From Cadophora sp. MPI-SDFR-AT-0126 (lineage: Eukaryota > Ascomycota > Leotiomycetes > Helotiales > Ploettnerulaceae): a stretch of DNA of 64,000 nt. Position numbers and translations under genes: made by a program. The stretch lies in contig JAGMVK010000008.1 in the NCBI GenBank assembly GCA_020747065.1, positions 2,108,001 to 2,172,000 of the forward strand, written 5' to 3'. Positions 1 to 11,482 of this stretch are shown one piece after another (the first letter of the stretch is position 1; the number at the start of each line of letters is the position of its first letter). The notes beneath the pieces were generated by a model. That model did no database searches and was not told the origin of the DNA. It was given only the letters and a program-made list of their open reading frames with translations.

Positions 1-1410
1 AGAAGGAAACATTTCATCATCAGACTCCGAGTCGGAGTCTTCCATGACGGCCTCTTCTTGTCTTCTTCTTTCGTCTTCATCTTCTGCTATCTCTAATAGA
101 ATGCGGTCATGTGGTAGGCCAATATCTTTGGCGGACAGATTCAGCACCCCCTCTTTTTCTCCGCTTGTAGATGCAGATTCGTTCTCTTCCATGAGATCAG
201 TGACCAGCTCTCTGGAATTGGAGGTGTCTTTGTCTATCATACGGAGCTTTCCACGACGAATACAAGACTTCCTGTCTGGATTGATCGGCGTGAGAGCCAA
301 TCCACTGCCTTTGACGAGCTCCATGGTATATGGTAGCTTCGCATCCACTTCTCTTTCCAATAGAGCATCGTGAGACACTTTCAGGAACCGCAGCAAAGCA
401 TACAGAACCTTACCAACTTCCTTTGCCCAGTCCCTATCAGTCACTGAGTTCTCCCAAGCTTTCTCGGCGACGAGGCAATAGCGCATAGCCCAAAAGTGAA
501 GGAACTCTCTGAACTCTCTGTTTTCATCAAAGAAGTACTCGACATCGAATCTTCTGAGAATCATCTTGGCCGCTTTGTCAATGTTGACGCAAAGTTCCCT
601 AAGTACCGCCCAACGAAAGAATCCTTGCTTCAAACCCTCGCGCATATTCTCCATCTGTTGTGTGTTGCGCATTTCCTCAAGCTTAACTTCTTTCAGCAGG
701 ATTTCGAAGAAGAAGAGTTTGTCTGTGTATTCTGATCTCTTCTTGAGGGCCTCATCGAGAAGGCGTTGTTGTATAACCTTAGGTGATATGGGCGAAATCG
801 CAATCGGCTCATGGCAGAGCTGCGTGTGGTTTAGAGGGTCATTGTAGAATGTGAATAATGCCCCTCGGCGGAAGTAGAAGTTGTAAAGTTGCGGGGTTTT
901 CTTTCGTTGTCTGCGCTTCTTCATCTCGAGATCGTAGCGGGCTTCGAGTTCATGAGTGAGAAGGCCGTCGTAATACATATCCAACCAGACTTCGAAAGTC
1001 TTATAGAGCTTTTCCAATTTTGCCTCAATGATGATCTGCGACGTTCCATTTGGATCCCTGTACATTTCCTCGACCGCCTTGCAGTCCTCCTCGAATCTTT
1101 GAACCATCTTTGTAGGGGTTGGGTAAGCTAAGGCTTCGGGACCGAATGTCTTCTCCATAAGCTGGATCCTGTCGTACATCGTGCGCCTGTACCTTTTCTT
1201 GAGCTTCTCGATTGATTCGTAGGGGTAGGGAGAGCGTGGGGGGAGGTCGTTGTATCGGAATTGGGTCTTCTTGGGCTTGAGAGCTCGATCGAGCATGATA
1301 TTGGCGGCTAATTGGGCGTTGAGATTGATGCTGAACTCGTCGCGCACCCAACATATAGGTTGAGCGTTGTCTTCGTCGCCTGACGAGGCGATGTCGAGCT
1401 CCATGGCCAT
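1..1410 (-). CDS. uncharacterised fungal protein, 3' end cut by window edge
   Basis: An uninterrupted minus-strand reading frame runs from an ATG at 1410 to the window edge, giving 470 codons without a stop. The N-terminus begins MAMELDIASSGDED. The middle is rich in charged helical sequence (for example the RQRKTPQLYNFYFRR region and a Lys/Glu-rich stretch after it) that could form coiled coils. The last visible part is very acidic and serine-rich (EEAVMEDSDSESDDEMF). There is no signal peptide or membrane segment. I do not recognise the family. A second ATG two codons downstream could equally be the start. The acidic tail suggests a nuclear or cytosolic protein, which is inference only. Confidence 0.75.
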   Translation of the reverse strand, partial: MAMELDIASSGDEDNAQPICWVRDEFSINLNAQLAANIMLDRALKPKKTQFRYNDLPPRSPYPYESIEKLKKRYRRTMYDRIQLMEKTFGPEALAYPTPTKMVQRFEEDCKAVEEMYRDPNGTSQIIIEAKLEKLYKTFEVWLDMYYDGLLTHELEARYDLEMKKRRQRKKTPQLYNFYFRRGALFTFYNDPLNHTQLCHEPIAISPISPKVIQQRLLDEALKKRSEYTDKLFFFEILLKEVKLEEMRNTQQMENMREGLKQGFFRWAVLRELCVNIDKAAKMILRRFDVEYFFDENREFREFLHFWAMRYCLVAEKAWENSVTDRDWAKEVGKVLYALLRFLKVSHDALLEREVDAKLPYTMELVKGSGLALTPINPDRKSCIRRGKLRMIDKDTSNSRELVTDLMEENESASTSGEKEGVLNLSAKDIGLPHDRILLEIAEDEDERRRQEEAVMEDSDSESDDEMFPS

Positions 1411-4400
1411 GTCGTTCGCAGCCAATTGAGGAATGATGGAAGCAAATGAGGGCAAAGAGAAGGGCAGTTGGAGTGGTTTTGCTTGTTAGTAACAATGTTT
1501 GGAATAATGTTATGCGTAAGATGTTTGGGGTGCTGGTGAGCGACTGTGAGCGAGCGTTGTTGGAGGAGTCGGCAGTGAGGGAGCTGCTTCTTATGAGGGC
1601 GCGGCGACCAACCATGCGGCTGCGTTCTGTTGCCGACTGACTGAGCTCACATAGTAGCACCACCTAAAAGGGTGAAGTCGACTCCTCGACCGACCTTACC
1701 AAACTCTCATTGGTTTTGAGCCGCCATGCTTCGAGTGAAATAGACGGTCAATTTAGTTTCTGGTACAGTCCCGGTAGCTACGTTGGAAGTGATTAAAACT
1801 CTTAGGATCCTACCTCTGAATGAATTAAGAAGACTTGACATAGGTGCAAGAAGTACTTTAATAGCATTGAGATTCAGTTCAATATGCTCCGCGCTGAGTC
1901 TCCTATTCAGGAGGAAGCCTCCCATCTACAAGAATAACGAAATGCGAATCAATGGCGCCGAATGAGTCTGCTCCCATTCAGCCTACCATGGTTCGGTCGA
2001 CCAAGCTAGAAAGACCAACTTGACTAAGCTTCTACACTACTCAATGTCTGCAGAGAATATTTATTCTTCTCCTGCGCCTATATAGCAAAGTAGCTTAAAA
2101 AAATGGCGATATACTATGGGAAAGTTCCGGGGCAGAAAAGCAAGCAGAGCGAGGGATTCTGGCGTAGGTCAAGCTCAGCTACAAAGTGTACTAGGAAACA
2201 CTTCTCTATACCTCGGGCTCGAAGCAGCGAAGGATCGATTGCTGCATCCCATCTCATTTTGGCACCAACGAGGTCGTCACTTCCACGAGTTTGATGCCAA
2301 GCCTTAACCGAGTCATATTGAATCCTCAATTCTGTTTAGATTCGAGGTTGAGCAGAGGAACCCAAAGTCGCCATGATAGCCATCTCTACAACTCTGATTT
2401 GATGTTGCAGACTTTCTCGGAGCCTGTCGTCATTGCATTGTACCGGCTGTGGTCCAACTTTGGCTTTTTTCTTTTATGGTAGCTTACTAACTTGATCCGT
2501 CGCCAGGTACGCTTGAATTCGCAGCAACGTCACTGGTAAATGTAGTCTGCACCATTGGCATACAACATAGCCCATCAACGAGAACTCAAAGCTTGTGGAA
2601 AGCTTATGAAGCAACGATAGTTCTTCGAGACGACATATCAAGAACACATGCACTCTGATATAATTTCATGTACGTCGCTCTTGATAGGCCCGGACGCCGA
2701 AGTGCCTGCTCTGGGTAGCAAAGTCGGGGCTGGGATGAAAAACATATCACTAACTCGAGAAGCTCTAGTTCTGTATAGAGAGCAAGCTATCACGGCGTCT
2801 TCCGAGGCTCGGCTGGGGCTTATGAAGTGGAGACGGAGACGATCATGTGACCTTGCAGCCATTACAGCCGCTGGTCGAGTCTTCGGTTCGTCTGTTCTTG
2901 CAAAACTTGTACTAAACAAAATAAGCAAAGGCCTTTTGATACTAAGGCCTAGGAGAAATCGAGCAACGTACAGAGCTTCTTCAGCAAAAGGCTCAAACAT
3001 TGAAGTAATAGGCAACGATATTTTCAAGAACGAAAGTCATCAGCGATTGAGCAGAAGCAAAAGCAATCCAATAATACAGCAAAGTGCGTGAGTGAAATAT
3101 CAGCCAAATCTTCAAGAAAAGTTCCCGAGGTGCGGCTATCCTGGCATCGATTTGTCAAAGTAAGGCAGATCAACTCTCTGTCAACCCAGTCCAAATTCAG
3201 GAGGAAAGCGAGCGCAGAACAACAATTAATAAAATCAACCCATAGATTTGGACCAAAGATTTGGATTTTGACGATGTGTAGGAGTCAGAAGTCAAGTACA
3301 AATGAAGTGATAATGAACACAATATGAATTTCTGAATTTGACAATGCAACGAGCAAAAAATCTACTTCGCTTTTCGACGATCTCTCAAGACCTGAATGGA
3401 CCAAAACCTAGATCTCGAAAGTGGATTCAATGCAATATCATGAATGGCCAGCCGGATAGGATTGAGAGTCATCTGATATGATGCAAGAGTTGCCATTTCA
3501 GGTGAGCAAGTGTCTAGAACCAGCTCCGCTCAGGTTCGACTGACCCACTTCAGTGGTTGTTGATATTGAAGAGTTAGGTATTGTTCTCAGCTGAAATTAG
3601 TTAAACGTTTGAAGTTGTTCTTAAAAGATTTTATAAGTGTCAATTCTTACCAAAGTACTCAAGTTAAGATATCTTGCATGCAGAGAGAGCCATTCAACCT
3701 CTCCAACATGGGGGTAGAAGCTAGAGCTGGTCTTGGAACCTATTTCAAGCAGTCTAGCTTCCTGCCAAATCATCACACAACTCCCTCTGACTTCCGTCAG
3801 TGAAGCATTGTTGTAGGGTGTCAATCCGTTCTTTCAGAATCTAAAAGTATCAAGGTGTTGAAGGCCAAAAAGGGGGGCTCGGTAAGATATGGCTTGGCGA
3901 CCCCTCTTCTCGTCCCTCCCAGCCTCCTCATTTTCATTGTACCGAAATAGAAATATCGATAGGTAATGATAGACTAACAAATTTTATTGTTACTTAAGGT
4001 TCTACTTGGATCTGTACATACAGGTCTGGGCTTACTAGATGTTGACTACGAATATACTGTTGATGTAAACGGGCTTTCTGGCTGATGGAAGGATGAATGA
4101 AGTGCAGCCACGCCAAGATAGTCTTTGTACAACAGCTAGCTCGTAGAATAAATGGGAGTGATTTATGAGGTTGGTAGGAACATACCTGAATTCTATAAGT
4201 CTATCTCCAAATGTAATCTTACAAGTAATGTCTGTTTGGTTGACTGAAGATGGTACCGGCATGATGCGGTGAGGCTGGCTGGCCTGACTCCTAGGATAAA
4301 TCCCGGTCCGGATCAACTCCCTCCTTTCTGTCATCATTTACTACTCCAACACCTCCCACCATCTATTTTCGTTCCTCCCCTTCCCTGTTTATTCCAGCCT

Positions 4401-4862
4401 CCAGAAATTCCCGTGGCCCATCACATCCTCCAATCCAAAGATCCACCTCCCAATCCACGTGCCCCACTAAACCCAATGTGTGGCACGGCATGGCTAGTTC
4501 CACGCCGTATGCACCGTTCCCTTATCCGGGCCGCTTGAGGATGAGAGAGTAGTGACGTGCGTGCGATATGCTGGATGCACCCCAGGAATTCAGGTCCGAG
4601 CTCTATCACAGTGGGTAGCGGACCAGCCAGCCAGCCAGCACCAGCCAGCCGCGGTGATGTGAGAGGTGAGCTCGATGCGCCCACCCAATGGCAAGTTGAT
4701 TCCCCTCTCGCCCACCTCTCAGCTCCCCCCATCCCCATCCCCTTCCCCCTTCTTCTCCCAACTTCCCACCCCAAACACCAACGGTCCATCCAGCAACTGT
4801 CAACCTCTTCCTACAACAAATACTTATCCAATTGAATTCTTAATCGTCAAATAACAGCAAGC
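1411..4862. other. long gene-poor interval
   Basis: No gene could be supported across 3.4 kb. A 63-codon ATG frame at 2116-2307 (+) and a 147-codon frame at 2648-3091 (+) are open but match nothing known. On the minus strand, about 2993-3145 reads as a hydrophobic segment (LLYYWIAFASAQSLM) that could be a stray membrane-protein exon, but another frame there is also open. 4700-4860 is CT-rich and is probably the promoter/leader of the next gene. Confidence 0.4.
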
Positions 4863-5592
4863 ATGTCTACAAGAAAGAGGAAGCAAGACGATGAGGAGCT
4901 TGTTGCGCTCCCTAGCGACGAGAGCGAGGAGGAAGAAGAGTACGTTATTTCCACATTTTCACCGCATTTCATCCCATATCGCAGCTGGGGTTTCAATTGG
5001 ATGCTCTACAGCTTCACAGTCCATATCAGAGCTTCGCAATGCGATCTGGTTGACGATAAGGCTGTGTGCGCCGATGCAAACGCGCACATGTCAGCCTGCT
5101 GTCTGCGCTGACCAATATATCCGTAATGATAAAGCTAATGCTTCGCAACAGATACGAAGACTCCGAGCCAGAAGATGCAGGCGGGAACGACGATGATGAC
5201 AGTGAGGAGGAGGAGGAGGAAGAAGAGGAAGAGCCTGAGGATGAGGAAAATGCTGAAGGTGCGCGATTTACTCCCTCCCTTGACAGCAACGAAATCTCCA
5301 TCAGCAGCAATCTCTCAGCCAGACAAACGCTAACAACAAATTAGAAGCACAGCCTGTGAAGAAGAAGCGCAAAACCGAGCCTACTCCCACCGAAAAGGCA
5401 GCCCCCAAAGCCAAAGCTCCAGCTCCAGCCACAGCTGAAGACGAGGACGACGAGGAGGCAGACCCCGAGGAAGACGCGGACTCTGCCGACGACGACGAAG
5501 TCGATTCCGTTCCTGCAAAGACTAAAGCTTCGAAGGCTGTAGAGGAAGAGGATTTCGAGGAGGTCGGTGGAGACGATGAGGATGACGACTAA
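4863..5592 (+). CDS. acidic, lysine-motif nuclear protein (143 aa)
   Basis: Three exons join in frame: 4863-4939, 5152-5258 and 5345-5592. The introns have GTACGT...CAACAG and GTGCGC...ATTAG borders, with CTAAT and CTAAC branch-like sites. The product starts MSTRKRKQDDEELVAL, alternates long Glu/Asp runs with a basic VKKKRK block that looks like a nuclear localisation signal, and ends GGDDEDDD. Such composition is common in histone or ribosome-assembly chaperones, but no conserved domain is visible, so the role is not assigned. The first intron (212 nt) is long for this window. The acidic tracts are low-complexity and make homology calls unreliable. Confidence 0.75.
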
Positions 5593-6650
5593 GCCATTTC
5601 TACCATCGGACTCAATCACACCCTGTGCGACAACTGGGGCATGAGATATGATATGATAATGTCAGTACGCGATGAAATGGTCCACAGGATGACGAACTGG
5701 GTAGGATTTGCTGGATATTATGGGTACCGATGAAAATCGGAGGCACTGGACTGGGAATTGGGGGCTGAAAATATAACAAAACGTTAGAAGGAAGGAACAG
5801 AACGACGGCAATCTGCTTTTTAGATCTCCTAAGCAAGTTCTCATCAAATTCTAAAAGCTTATTCCTTCAACCCCTTCCTCTCTGTACACATCCCTCCTCC
5901 AGGCCACCTTTGACTTTCTCTGACTACCAACTTGCACCGTTCGATCGCTAACCAGCTCGCATGTCACTTCCGACCAAGAAGGAAGAACCTTGCGATGCGG
6001 CTGAGGGTCCTAGGATCCTGGGATCCTCGGGGTCCAGTCCGTGAGTTCCGTCCCGATTTGTTTCCTACCCACTCACCCATAAATAGGGCAAGCGAGCTGA
6101 TTGTTTGGATGGAAGAGGCGGGTTTCAGGACCAGGGATCTGAGACATCTTGAATCCCCTTCGTGCACGGCTTCACTTGGCAGGACAGACGACCCTTATCA
6201 ATGCAGATCATCCCACCTCGCCTCATGTCTGTCAGATCTTCTGGATTTCTGGAAGATTGTGCTTCCTCTCCCTCCGTCATTCTTATTGTTATTTTTATTA
6301 TTGGTTTTGGGCGTTTGTGACTCCGTATCTATATTTGCGGTGTTGTTGGGCGGTACTTGGATTATTGTTGACTGTTTTTCTGTTTTCCTCGATTTCTCGC
6401 AGGCGAGCTGGTATATGCTGTGCTGTTATTATTTGTCACTCGCGTTATTCGCTTTCTGGATAAACTCTGTTTCGTGGTGCGACAACTCGGTGATCACACA
6501 ATTGCACTCGTATTTCCTCGTCATTTCCTGAGGAGTAACATAGCCCAGAGCTATAGATACCTCATCGTCGAGAGATCGACTCAATTCTGCGCCGTTCACG
6601 AATCTCCTCGTACCGACTTCCCACCCCGCCATACTTCACTCTCCAGATCG
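5593..6650. other. intergenic, probable long leader of next gene
   Basis: No conserved reading frame was found. 6230-6650 is pyrimidine-rich and T-rich and probably forms the promoter and 5' leader of the gene at 6651. An open frame runs upstream from 6651 to 6420 but has no protein-like character. Confidence 0.4.
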
Positions 6651-7895
6651 ATGTCCCAACTTCGAGGAACCGGACCATCGGAGGTCAATGTGGGCAAGAT
6701 GGATAAGAGATTCTCGACACTGTTCCTGGAATCGCCGAGGCTGTCAACAGACAAGTCCGCAGATGTTAACAAGGCTCTTTCTTCAAAGATGAGGAAGATG
6801 CTCGGCCGACTCTTTAGCACCCCTTCAAGGAAACCACACAATCCCCCAACGCAAGAAGAAAACTCTACACCACAAGAACGCGCCGACCGTCTCTGGGACA
6901 CAATCACAACTCTGACAAAACCCACTCCAAAGAAACCCTCCGCAGTCATCAAAACTGTTAAGCCGCTGCCAGCACCCAAACCACAAGGCGGAAATACTAC
7001 CAATGGGAAAATCACGAAACAGCCCGTCATAGTCCCTCCACCATCCGATCTCCCCAGCTTCACCAAGAAAGACATATTCTACAAAGGCAAAGGCAAGCCC
7101 GTGGTCCACAGCTCACGCGACTCAAAATTCAGCTCAATATCCTCCCTCCCCTCCCTCAAGACCTTGAACCTCTCCAGCTCTCCCACCAGCTCTCCTACCA
7201 GCGCGCCATCATCCGCAACAACCATCTCCACCACCCTAAACGCACACATTAGCCTCTCCCGTTCTGAATTCACACACCTACAATCCCTCCTCCGACGCGC
7301 ACATCGACGTTTGCAGCAGCAGGAATTCCTGACGTCAAATCTGGCGAACAATCTGCTGTTTATCTTCGCCCGCAAGGAAATGCAGATCCAGAACCTCAGA
7401 CGCGTCCGCAAATCCGACCAAGCAAACATGCTCTCTACCATCTTCCGCACCAAAGAACACATTGGCCGGCTCTTCCTCCGCAAAGCCGCCTTCCTGCAAC
7501 ACTCCTTCGCGTCCCTCGACAAACTGCGCAAAGCCGTGCAAGAAGCCGAGAAGGAAGCAGTCGATACTATCCCTGAGGCGTGTACGAGTCGGCAGGCTGC
7601 GGAGGGCATTAGAGCTGTGCTTGAGAGGGAGGTGGTCGGGGATTGGGTGGTGGATATGGTGAGGGATTTGGGGCTGCAGAGGGGATTGGATGGGGATGTT
7701 AGGAAGGGCGTGGCTGAGAGGGCTGGGGAGAAGAGATGGGTGGGAAATATGAGTGAGGGGATTATGATGCTTAGGTTTGTGGGGTTTTTGGAGGGCAGGT
7801 TAGGGGCACTGGAGGGGTGTTATGAGTGTATTGCGGAGGTGCTTAAGGGTGTGGAGGAGGTTGTGAGGAAGGGCGAGGAATTGTTGTGTCTTTGA
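6651..7895 (+). CDS. uncharacterised helical protein (414 aa)
   Basis: A single exon starts at the ATG at 6651 (MSQLRGTGPSEVNVGK). The frame is open further up to 6420, but that part looks like untranslated leader. The first half is Ser/Pro/Thr-rich and basic, with repeated SSSPTSSPTSAPSS sequence, so it is probably disordered. From about residue 215 onward it becomes helical, with an SRSEFTHLQSLLRRAHRRLQ region and several amphipathic helices. There is no signal peptide or membrane segment and I do not recognise the family. Base use changes sharply along the gene: the first two thirds are C-rich on the coding strand, the last 300 nt G-rich. The downstream gene at 8465 shows a comparable change, and both are adjacent single-exon orphans, so an old relationship is possible but unproven. 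Confidence 0.7.
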   Translation: MSQLRGTGPSEVNVGKMDKRFSTLFLESPRLSTDKSADVNKALSSKMRKMLGRLFSTPSRKPHNPPTQEENSTPQERADRLWDTITTLTKPTPKKPSAVIKTVKPLPAPKPQGGNTTNGKITKQPVIVPPPSDLPSFTKKDIFYKGKGKPVVHSSRDSKFSSISSLPSLKTLNLSSSPTSSPTSAPSSATTISTTLNAHISLSRSEFTHLQSLLRRAHRRLQQQEFLTSNLANNLLFIFARKEMQIQNLRRVRKSDQANMLSTIFRTKEHIGRLFLRKAAFLQHSFASLDKLRKAVQEAEKEAVDTIPEACTSRQAAEGIRAVLEREVVGDWVVDMVRDLGLQRGLDGDVRKGVAERAGEKRWVGNMSEGIMMLRFVGFLEGRLGALEGCYECIAEVLKGVEEVVRKGEELLCL

Positions 7896-8464
7896 TACCT
7901 TGTGGTGTGGGTTATTTGGTCATACTGATGCAGACCAAAAGCTATGGATGAATAGCAAGCGTAAAGGCGTTGGATTGTACAGTACAGTATGGGTATCCGG
8001 GTCGGATTTGTCTCTCGACTTTCGGTTTCGGCTCTTGAGACATTACGGAGGATTTCATTAGGATCGGATAAGACATGGTAGTCAGCATTCAAAGCTGGCC
8101 TTTCAAAAAGAGTGGGCGTTGGTGGAATCTTGTACGTAGCTAGAGACATCAGAAGCGAGATATCTATTTACATTCCAGACCACGCATGTCTACCTACCTG
8201 ACAACCCTACATTCCTCCACCCTCACCCAGTGAACCAACCCCTCCAAAAGTCAATACTACATCTCACGACACCCAACCGCACCCAAAAAGCTTCCATGTC
8301 ATTGATTTTCTCATTCTAAACTTTGATCATGGGTTTCCCATCCCACACCTCATCCCGCTCAATCACGATCTGACCAAGGCCCTATTTATATTTTTGTTCT
8401 TCTTTCTTTCTTTCTTCTTTCTACCTACCCACAACTGTAAGGTACAGTATAACAACAACTCACA
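7896..8464. other. intergenic / promoter with CT-rich tract
   Basis: No gene seen. 8392-8432 is a polypyrimidine tract of TTCTTTC type, directly before the ATG at 8465, which fits a fungal core promoter or leader. Confidence 0.4.
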
Positions 8465-9718
8465 ATGGGCACCTGCCTCTCATGCCATCGTTCCACAAAC
8501 CAACACCAAAAAGAGCTCCACCGAATCCGCAAATCCCAAATCTCACCACCCGTCCACTTCGGGCCCGAGAAATCAGACTACCTATCTTCGTCATCATCGT
8601 CTTCATCATCAGCAAGCTCTTCTACGGATGGTAGCTTTGAGTATGAGCCACGGACGCCTCCTCGTCCGCCGGTTTCCACACACCAACGCTTGAGGAATCG
8701 GGATGAGAATGAGAATGAGAATGAGAAGGGTGTTCGGAGAGGGGGAAGGGGACAGGGACGAGGAGAAGGACGAATGCGAGGAGAGAAAGAGAGGGAAGTG
8801 GGAAGGTTGAAAATTGAGATTCAACCGCCAACGCCGCAGAAAGTCCCAAATTCAAATCCAAATCCAAATACAGAATCGAAATCAAACCCGAACTTTAGAC
8901 CAAATTCAGAACCAGAATATAATTTCAGACTAGCTACCACCGCCGAAGCACATCAGCAAGACAACCTAGAACTCTCCCACGAGATCCACCAAATCAGCAC
9001 CCTAATCTCTCACCTCATCCACTCCATCCGCGCCTACTCCTTCCTCAACACGCAGGTCGCACGACTGACCCTGGCGGATCTGGATGCTGTGATTAAGAGT
9101 ATGCCGGGACCACCGAGGGGCTTGCTGGTTAGACAGAGATTGATGGGGGTGTGTGCTGATGTGGGGACGTTGTATGGGGTTAAGAGGGGGGTGTTTGGGA
9201 AGGGTTGTGGGGGGGTTTTGGGGGAGGGGGAGGGTGAGGAGGATGATGGGGATGGAGTGGGAGACGGAGATGGAGGCGAGAATCAGGGTGGCTTGGAAGG
9301 TCTCTGGGAGAGCTTCGTAAAGCTCGAGGATGGCGAGAAAAGGGATATGGCAGGGAGGTTACAGGGGAAGTGTTCGCTGATGCGGATTTTTGCTTTATTA
9401 AGTGCCTTGAGAGCCGGATGTGAGGAATTGCTTTCTCTCGATTCTAAGATCAGTTCTCGCATTCAACAGGACTTTGAGAGCATTCTTGGGGAGCTGAGAG
9501 AGTTTGATGGGATTGGTGGTGGTGGTGATGGGGAGAGGAAAGGTTTTGGAAAGGGTTTAGGTGGGAGTGCGAGTATGCAATGGCGGGTCTTGGGTATTGT
9601 GGAGGGGAAGAGGAGGAAAGAGTTGAGGGCTAGGATGGAGGATGTTAAGAGGGGACGGGGGAGGGTTAGCGCGGCGTTGTTGAGTGTTGTGGAGGGTTTG
9701 GCGGAGAGTGAGGTGTGA
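8465..9718 (+). CDS. putative N-myristoylated/palmitoylated orphan protein (417 aa)
   Basis: A single exon starts MGTCLSCHRS. Gly2 with Ser6 fits the N-myristoylation pattern MGxxxS, and Cys4 and Cys7 are well placed for palmitoylation, so the protein probably sits on the inner face of a membrane (inference). It continues with a serine run near residues 40-53, a Glu/Asn repeat encoded by a GAGAAT hexanucleotide repeat at about 8702-8725, and Asn/Pro repeats. From about residue 155 it becomes helical (ELSHEIHQISTLISHLIHSI). A Gly/Glu/Asp-rich insert is followed by another helical region that ends in basic amphipathic helices. No catalytic motif is visible and I do not recognise the family. The second half is strongly G-rich on the coding strand. 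Confidence 0.7.
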   Translation: MGTCLSCHRSTNQHQKELHRIRKSQISPPVHFGPEKSDYLSSSSSSSSSASSSTDGSFEYEPRTPPRPPVSTHQRLRNRDENENENEKGVRRGGRGQGRGEGRMRGEKEREVGRLKIEIQPPTPQKVPNSNPNPNTESKSNPNFRPNSEPEYNFRLATTAEAHQQDNLELSHEIHQISTLISHLIHSIRAYSFLNTQVARLTLADLDAVIKSMPGPPRGLLVRQRLMGVCADVGTLYGVKRGVFGKGCGGVLGEGEGEEDDGDGVGDGDGGENQGGLEGLWESFVKLEDGEKRDMAGRLQGKCSLMRIFALLSALRAGCEELLSLDSKISSRIQQDFESILGELREFDGIGGGGDGERKGFGKGLGGSASMQWRVLGIVEGKRRKELRARMEDVKRGRGRVSAALLSVVEGLAESEV

Positions 9719-10010
9719 GTTCTGCTTGCAAGGAAGATATTATGATGGAGAGAAATACAGCACACGGCCTGAGAAATAAGTCAGCGGAATATTTATATAG
9801 ACTTTAGATATCGGAAAAATGAAAAAAGATTATTCTTAGATAATTCACAGTGTGCAAAAGTGTTGAAGTGACGAGAAGTGTTTGAGAAGAGAAGACATTA
9901 CCGAGACCAAACGATGAAATGTCTTTGAGCGCCTGAAGAACTCTCTCTTCATCCAGTTTATGTATATTACAAAGACGAGGAATCAAGTTAATTAGTCTAG
10001 CCCGTACTGT

Positions 10011-10905
10011 CTATAATTCTCCCATTCTTCGAAGCCTTCTCTTGTCCTGCCTTTGTCTGAGCAGATCCACCACTTTCCCCATAAACGCCGCGCAAAGGAA
10101 ACCAACAGAAGCCCAGGTCAAACCAAGAAATGAGCCGACCCAATTAGAATACCCATTCCGCATCTTCCTCTGGCTCGTAATCGAAGTAATCAGTACAGAC
10201 GACGTCAACATGAAGATCAACGCGGGCTACAAGCACCCAATTAGCGAACATCATCATCAAAAAGTCAAACAAACTCGAGCCTTACCGAAATAAACAACAA
10301 TGGCAACAAAGTATTAACCATTCCACACCATTGCAAACCCAACAGTCCCAAACCCAGCACCAAAAACCCCATCCCCAACACAAGCATCAAAAACGGTGCC
10401 TTAGTATCTATAACATCCAACGGAATCGGCTCCACCAGCACCAAACTCCCCTCCCTCTGAAAATTCACAATAAACGGATCATCTGTCCTAAACGTATACC
10501 CCGCAGGCTTCTTTTCACATTCCAGGAAGACATTCACAGGAGTTGGTGATCCTCCGACGTAGCCGGCGCAGATAGAGAGGTAGTGCACTGTGAAGACCCA
10601 CCAGTGGATACCGTCGGTGACTTCTTGTGGTGTGAGGATTGGGGAAGTGGAGGCGGGGTTGAGTGAGGAATTTGAATTTGAGGTAGGGAAGGCGGCGGTG
10701 CTGTTGAGGTTGTAGGTGTACTGGGGATTTGTTAGGTTTGGATGAGGGGGAAGGAGGGGAAGGAGGGGGAGCTAGGTACCTGCGCGATTGCGAGTTTGTT
10801 CAGGACGCCGTGTCTGTAGCCTGAGGTGAGGAGGAGGATTGCAAAAAGCAGGCTCATGGAACTTGAGAACACAACTACTAAGTCGATGAAGCGTGAAAGT
10901 TTCAT
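10011..10905 (-). CDS. SUR7/PalI-family tetraspan membrane protein (258 aa)
   Basis: Exons 10780-10905, 10286-10720 and 10011-10226 (minus) join in frame; both introns are 59 nt with GT-AG ends. The product starts MKLSRFIDLVVVF, directly followed by a first membrane helix. A loop then carries the WWVFTVHYLSICAGY segment, which resembles the cysteine-containing signature of fungal SUR7/PalI-type proteins. Three more hydrophobic segments follow (around FLMLVLGMGFLVLGL, TLLPLLFIS/ALIFMLTSSVLI and FLGLTWASVGFLCAAF). The short basic tail ends RRLRRMGEL. Proteins of this group act at eisosomes, in cell-wall or pH sensing, or in septal membranes. Which role applies here cannot be told from sequence. 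Confidence 0.8.
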
Positions 10906-11482
10906 TATTATACGATTCTCAGAGCAAAGGTTAGGAGAGATCGAAGATAGGTGGAATCAACCTGGTCAAACTTACACATTGGCAATTCTTGTCATTGTTC
11001 TAGCGTTGTTATATATTCCAAACGTACAGAGGCACTCGTTATGACTGTACTGTAGGATAAGGTCTACTCGTATCTATTATTGTGGTGTCGAAAGCTGGTT
11101 CGTGAGACGGACGACGTGATGTTTTGGGAGTGGCGCAGCCTGTGTTTACAGGGGATAACGCCACTTTCAGGGGTTTAGCGAGGTCGATTTAGGTCATTGA
11201 AAACATCGTATTCGCGCAGCCTATGTCGCCTCTTCCACGAGCCATAACCTCTCTCGTGTTACATGTTATTGAATTATTATAATTGTGTTATCAATGGAAT
11301 CATACACTCTTATATGTTCCATCTTCGATACATGGGCACGCCTTTGTCTCGATAAAATACAATTTCAGCCCAGTACAAGACACCGTATTGAGATACCCAC
11401 TGCTACCAACAACCCCCCACTCCCCACCCCCCATCCCTGGCATCCTGCAGAAGTGTACCATTCATCGATGTCCAATAAGCTC
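10906..11482. other. intergenic
   Basis: Holds the promoter of the SUR7-like gene and the 3' end of the next minus-strand gene. 11410-11450 is a C-rich tract. Nothing else recognised. Confidence 0.4.

Noticed and set aside
1025..1663. 212-codon minus-strand frame
   Set aside because: It overlaps the longer, compositionally coherent frame 1-1410 on the same strand in another frame and has no protein-like features.
2638..3091. Overlapping 147- and 129-codon frames on opposite strands
   Set aside because: Neither has recognisable domains, splice signals or neighbours; each may be chance, so only mentioned as an interval note.
5932..6650. Open frames upstream of 6651, including in-frame extension to 6420
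   Set aside because: Sequence is Phe/Ser/Leu-rich from a pyrimidine-rich leader; the ATG at 6651 begins the first protein-like part.
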